Part shown: positions 5,958-7,431 of the stretch, one piece after another
How the letters are laid out: each line of letters starts with the position of its first letter
Numbering within the stretch: the stretch's first letter is position 1
Program-made: the position numbers and the translations under genes
The notes under the pieces: model-generated
The model's database searches: none
Told to the model about the DNA's origin: nothing
Seen by the model: the letters and a program-made list of their open reading frames with translations, nothing else
DNA from: Ruminococcaceae bacterium UBA6857
GTDB lineage: Bacteria > Bacillota > Clostridia > Oscillospirales > Acutalibacteraceae
Assembly: GCA_002451715.1 (NCBI GenBank)
Contig: DKDD01000104.1
Span: forward strand, 1-7,431
Length of the DNA stretch: 7,431 bases
Direction of reading: 5' to 3'

Positions 5958-6002
5958 ATATCTGCAAAAGTTTGTAAATTATGATTATCGGAGGTAATCA
6001 CT

Positions 6003-7040
6003 ATGTCAGTTAAAGTTGCTATTAACGGATTCGGTCGTATCGGCCGTCTTGCATTCCGCCAGATGTTCGGTGCAGAAGGCTATGATGTTGTTGCAATCAA
6101 CGACCTCACAAAGCCCTCAATGCTTGCTCATCTTCTCAAGTATGATACCGCACAGGGCGGCTACTGCGGAAGAATCGGCGAAGGTCTTCACACTGTTTCG
6201 GCCGATGACGAAAACAACACCATCACCGTTGACGGAAAGACCCTCACCATCTATAAGGAAGCAGACGCAAACAACCTTCCCTGGGGTGAACTCGGAATCG
6301 ACGTTGTTCTTGAATGCACCGGTTTCTATTGCTCAAAGGAAAAGAGCATGGCTCACATCAACGCAGGCGCAAAGAAAGTTGTTATTTCCGCTCCGGCAGG
6401 CAACGATCTTAAGACCATCGTTTTCTCGGTAAACAACGACACTCTTACCGCTGAAGACCAGATCATTTCCGCAGCTTCCTGCACCACCAACTGCCTTGCT
6501 CCGATGGCTAAGGCTCTCAACGACTATGCAGCAATCCAGAGCGGCATCATGTCAACAATTCACGCTTACACCGGCGACCAGATGATTCTTGACGGTCCGC
6601 ACAGAAAGGGCGACCTCAGAAGAGCACGCGCAGGCGCAGCTAACATCGTTCCGAACTCAACCGGCGCTGCAAAGGCAATCGGTCTTGTTATTCCGGAACT
6701 CAACGGAAAACTTATCGGTTCGGCTCAGAGAGTTCCCGTTCCCACAGGTTCAACAACAATCCTTACCGCTGTTGTTAAGGGCGAAAACGTAACCAAGGAA
6801 GGCATCAACGCCGCTATGAAGGCTGCTGCAAGCGAATCCTTCGGCTACAACGAAGATCCGATCGTTTCTTCAGACGTTATCGGCATGAAGTACGGTTCAC
6901 TCTTCGACGCTACTCAGACAATGGTTATCGACCTCGGCGAAGGACTTTACGAAGTTCAGGTTGTTTCGTGGTATGACAACGAAAACAGCTACACCAGCCA
7001 GATGGTTCGCACCATCAAGTACTTTGCAGAACTTGCGTAA
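6003..7040 (+). CDS. gap: Glyceraldehyde-3-phosphate dehydrogenase, type I
   Basis: This 345-residue enzyme oxidatively phosphorylates glyceraldehyde-3-phosphate to 1,3-bisphosphoglycerate in glycolysis, in the cytoplasm, normally as a homotetramer. The Rossmann motif INGFGRIGR is at residues 7-15 and D34 in AINDL fits NAD preference over NADP. The catalytic site is SAASCTTNCLAP at 157-167 with nucleophile C160, and H187 in HAYTGDQ. Phosphate-site residues lie in NSTGAAKA (218-225), and the C-terminal WYDNENSY is at 323-330. Length is slightly above the usual ~335, with small insertions such as around 51-63. Codon use (many AAC, AAG, GAA, GGC; few rare codons) is that of a highly expressed gene. 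The start has CGGAGG at good spacing and the gene ends in a strong terminator, so it is probably monocistronic. Confidence 0.98.
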   Translation: MSVKVAINGFGRIGRLAFRQMFGAEGYDVVAINDLTKPSMLAHLLKYDTAQGGYCGRIGEGLHTVSADDENNTITVDGKTLTIYKEADANNLPWGELGIDVVLECTGFYCSKEKSMAHINAGAKKVVISAPAGNDLKTIVFSVNNDTLTAEDQIISAASCTTNCLAPMAKALNDYAAIQSGIMSTIHAYTGDQMILDGPHRKGDLRRARAGAANIVPNSTGAAKAIGLVIPELNGKLIGSAQRVPVPTGSTTILTAVVKGENVTKEGINAAMKAAASESFGYNEDPIVSSDVIGMKYGSLFDATQTMVIDLGEGLYEVQVVSWYDNENSYTSQMVRTIKYFAELA

Positions 7041-7058
7041 GTAACTTTTTAAAAACAC

Positions 7059-7088
7059 AAAACGGACTGTTTCGGCAGTCCGTTTTTT
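7059..7088 (+). terminator. Intrinsic terminator of gap
   Basis: An 11-bp stem (AAAACGGACTG at 7059-7069 with its complement at 7076-7086) with loop TTTCGG is followed by a T-run ending at 7088. It begins 18 bases after the gap stop codon. The A-run on the left arm also gives it some bidirectional character, though no convergent gene is seen inside the window. Confidence 0.92.
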
Positions 7089-7107
7089 ATTTTTATAAAC
7101 GTTGTTC

Positions 7108-7129
7108 ATTTCGGATGCCCGTCCGAAAT
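7108..7129. repeat. Perfect 8-bp inverted repeat
   Basis: ATTTCGGA (7108-7115) pairs with TCCGAAAT (7122-7129) across the loop TGCCCG. It has no T-run after it on either strand, so it is not a terminator. It is the leftmost hairpin of the palindromic cluster. Confidence 0.6.
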
Positions 7130-7253
7130 TTGTTCATGTGCTTTGCTGTTTGCGTTGCATATTTTTTTCGAAGCGTTTCTCATTAGACGGTAGAGAGCGG
7201 ATTTTGTTCTGCCCGTCGGCGAAAAAATGAAGAATGCCTTCGGCGAATGAAGC

Positions 7254-7297
7254 GTTGAACTTACGTTCAACATTGCGGTGGCGTTTCTTCGAAACGC
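7254..7297. repeat. Tandem pair of 7-bp hairpins
   Basis: GTTGAAC/GTTCAAC (7254-7260 with 7265-7271, loop TTAC) and GCGTTTC/GAAACGC (7281-7287 with 7291-7297, loop TTC) lie nine bases apart. Both are perfect. Two such short hairpins in a row outside a gene suggest a structured repeat unit rather than chance. Confidence 0.55.
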
Positions 7298-7314
7298 AAT
7301 TGAAAGATTTAACC

Positions 7315-7351
7315 GTAGGGGAGTCTCGTGAGGCTCCCGTCTACTTTTTTT
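7315..7351 (+). terminator. Terminator-like hairpin with T7 tract inside the repeat cluster
   Basis: GTAG (7315-7318) pairs with CTAC (7341-7344), and GGGAG-T-CTC (7319-7327) with GAG-G-CTCCC (7330-7338), with one G-T pair, a GT loop and a two-base bulge at 7339-7340. Seven T follow directly (7345-7351). It has terminator form on the plus strand, but no gene lies just before it, so it may be a second gap terminator or simply part of the repeat. Confidence 0.5.
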
Positions 7352-7380
7352 GATTGCACAACGTAACCTAAACGGCACAA

Positions 7381-7431
7381 CCTCCCTTGGTTCACTCCTG
7401 TGAGGGAGCTGTCGGCTTGCCGACTGAGGGA
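7381..7431. repeat. Edge-truncated palindromic repeat unit
   Basis: CTCCCT (7382-7387) is complementary to AGGGAG (7403-7408), GTCGGC (7411-7416) to GCCGAC (7419-7424), and GAGGGA appears again at the edge (7426-7431), so the CTCCCT arm has two alternative partners. From memory this resembles short intergenic repeats that recur in gut clostridial genomes; that recollection is unverified. Confidence 0.5.

Larger units (their letters stand above)
7101..7431. repeat. Palindrome-rich intergenic region, candidate dispersed repeat cluster (continues past right edge)
   Basis: About 330 bases without a convincing gene but with at least five perfect or near-perfect hairpins in series: 7108-7129, 7254-7271, 7281-7297, 7315-7344 and 7382-7424. 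Short direct repeats also occur (CGGCGAA followed by ATGAAG near 7217-7252, present twice). This style is typical of dispersed non-coding repeats or MITE-like elements in clostridial genomes, but copy number cannot be judged from one window. No target-site duplication or terminal inverted repeat was found, and the right end is missing. Confidence 0.5.

Noticed and set aside
7089..7431. CRISPR array or tRNA in the right-hand non-coding region
   Set aside because: There are no regularly spaced identical repeats and no cloverleaf with a T-loop sequence; the structure is a series of unrelated hairpins.

Overview
The window looks like chromosomal DNA from an anaerobic Clostridia-type Firmicute, plausibly an Oscillospiraceae/Ruminococcaceae-like gut lineage. 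The signs are strong AGGAGG-type ribosome binding sites, sigma-A promoters with perfect TTGACA/TATAAT hexamers, a three-protein 'archaeal-type' glutamate synthase with ferredoxin-like iron-sulfur motifs, a secreted glycerophosphodiesterase, and palindrome-rich intergenic repeats. The lineage is an inference from gene content and style; no rRNA or other phylogenetic marker except GAPDH is present.

Layout, left to right. Positions 1-3950 hold a tight minus-strand nitrogen-assimilation operon. In transcription order it reads: class II glutamine amidotransferase subunit (3950-2859), FMN/Fe-S glutamate synthase core with two N-terminal [4Fe-4S] motifs (2859-1354), GXGXG structural subunit (1337-615), and a glutamine synthetase that starts at 598 and runs off the left edge. 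Together these would be the GS-GOGAT cycle: GS fixes ammonia into glutamine, and the three-part synthase moves the amide nitrogen onto 2-oxoglutarate. No NADPH subunit (GltD) is visible, so the electron donor may be ferredoxin. The operon has a perfect-consensus promoter (4059-4087), but a strong hairpin plus T-tract, with the form of an intrinsic terminator, lies between that promoter and the first gene, which suggests attenuation.

Upstream on the same strand are a secreted glycerophosphodiester phosphodiesterase (5029-4097) with its own perfect promoter, and before it a small soluble protein with a degenerate histidine-kinase-type ATPase fold (5812-5090). The latter is divergent from a plus-strand gap gene (GAPDH, 6003-7040), which has a sigma-A-like promoter and a clear terminator. 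The last ~330 bases hold no convincing gene but a series of hairpins that resembles a dispersed intergenic repeat cluster cut by the right edge.

The most notable points are the promoter-then-terminator leader of the glt operon, a sharp change of codon use inside the GXGXG gene (between about 758 and 924), the kinase-like protein without a phospho-accepting histidine, and the palindromic cluster at the right edge. I found no convincing evidence for a wholly new multi-gene system.
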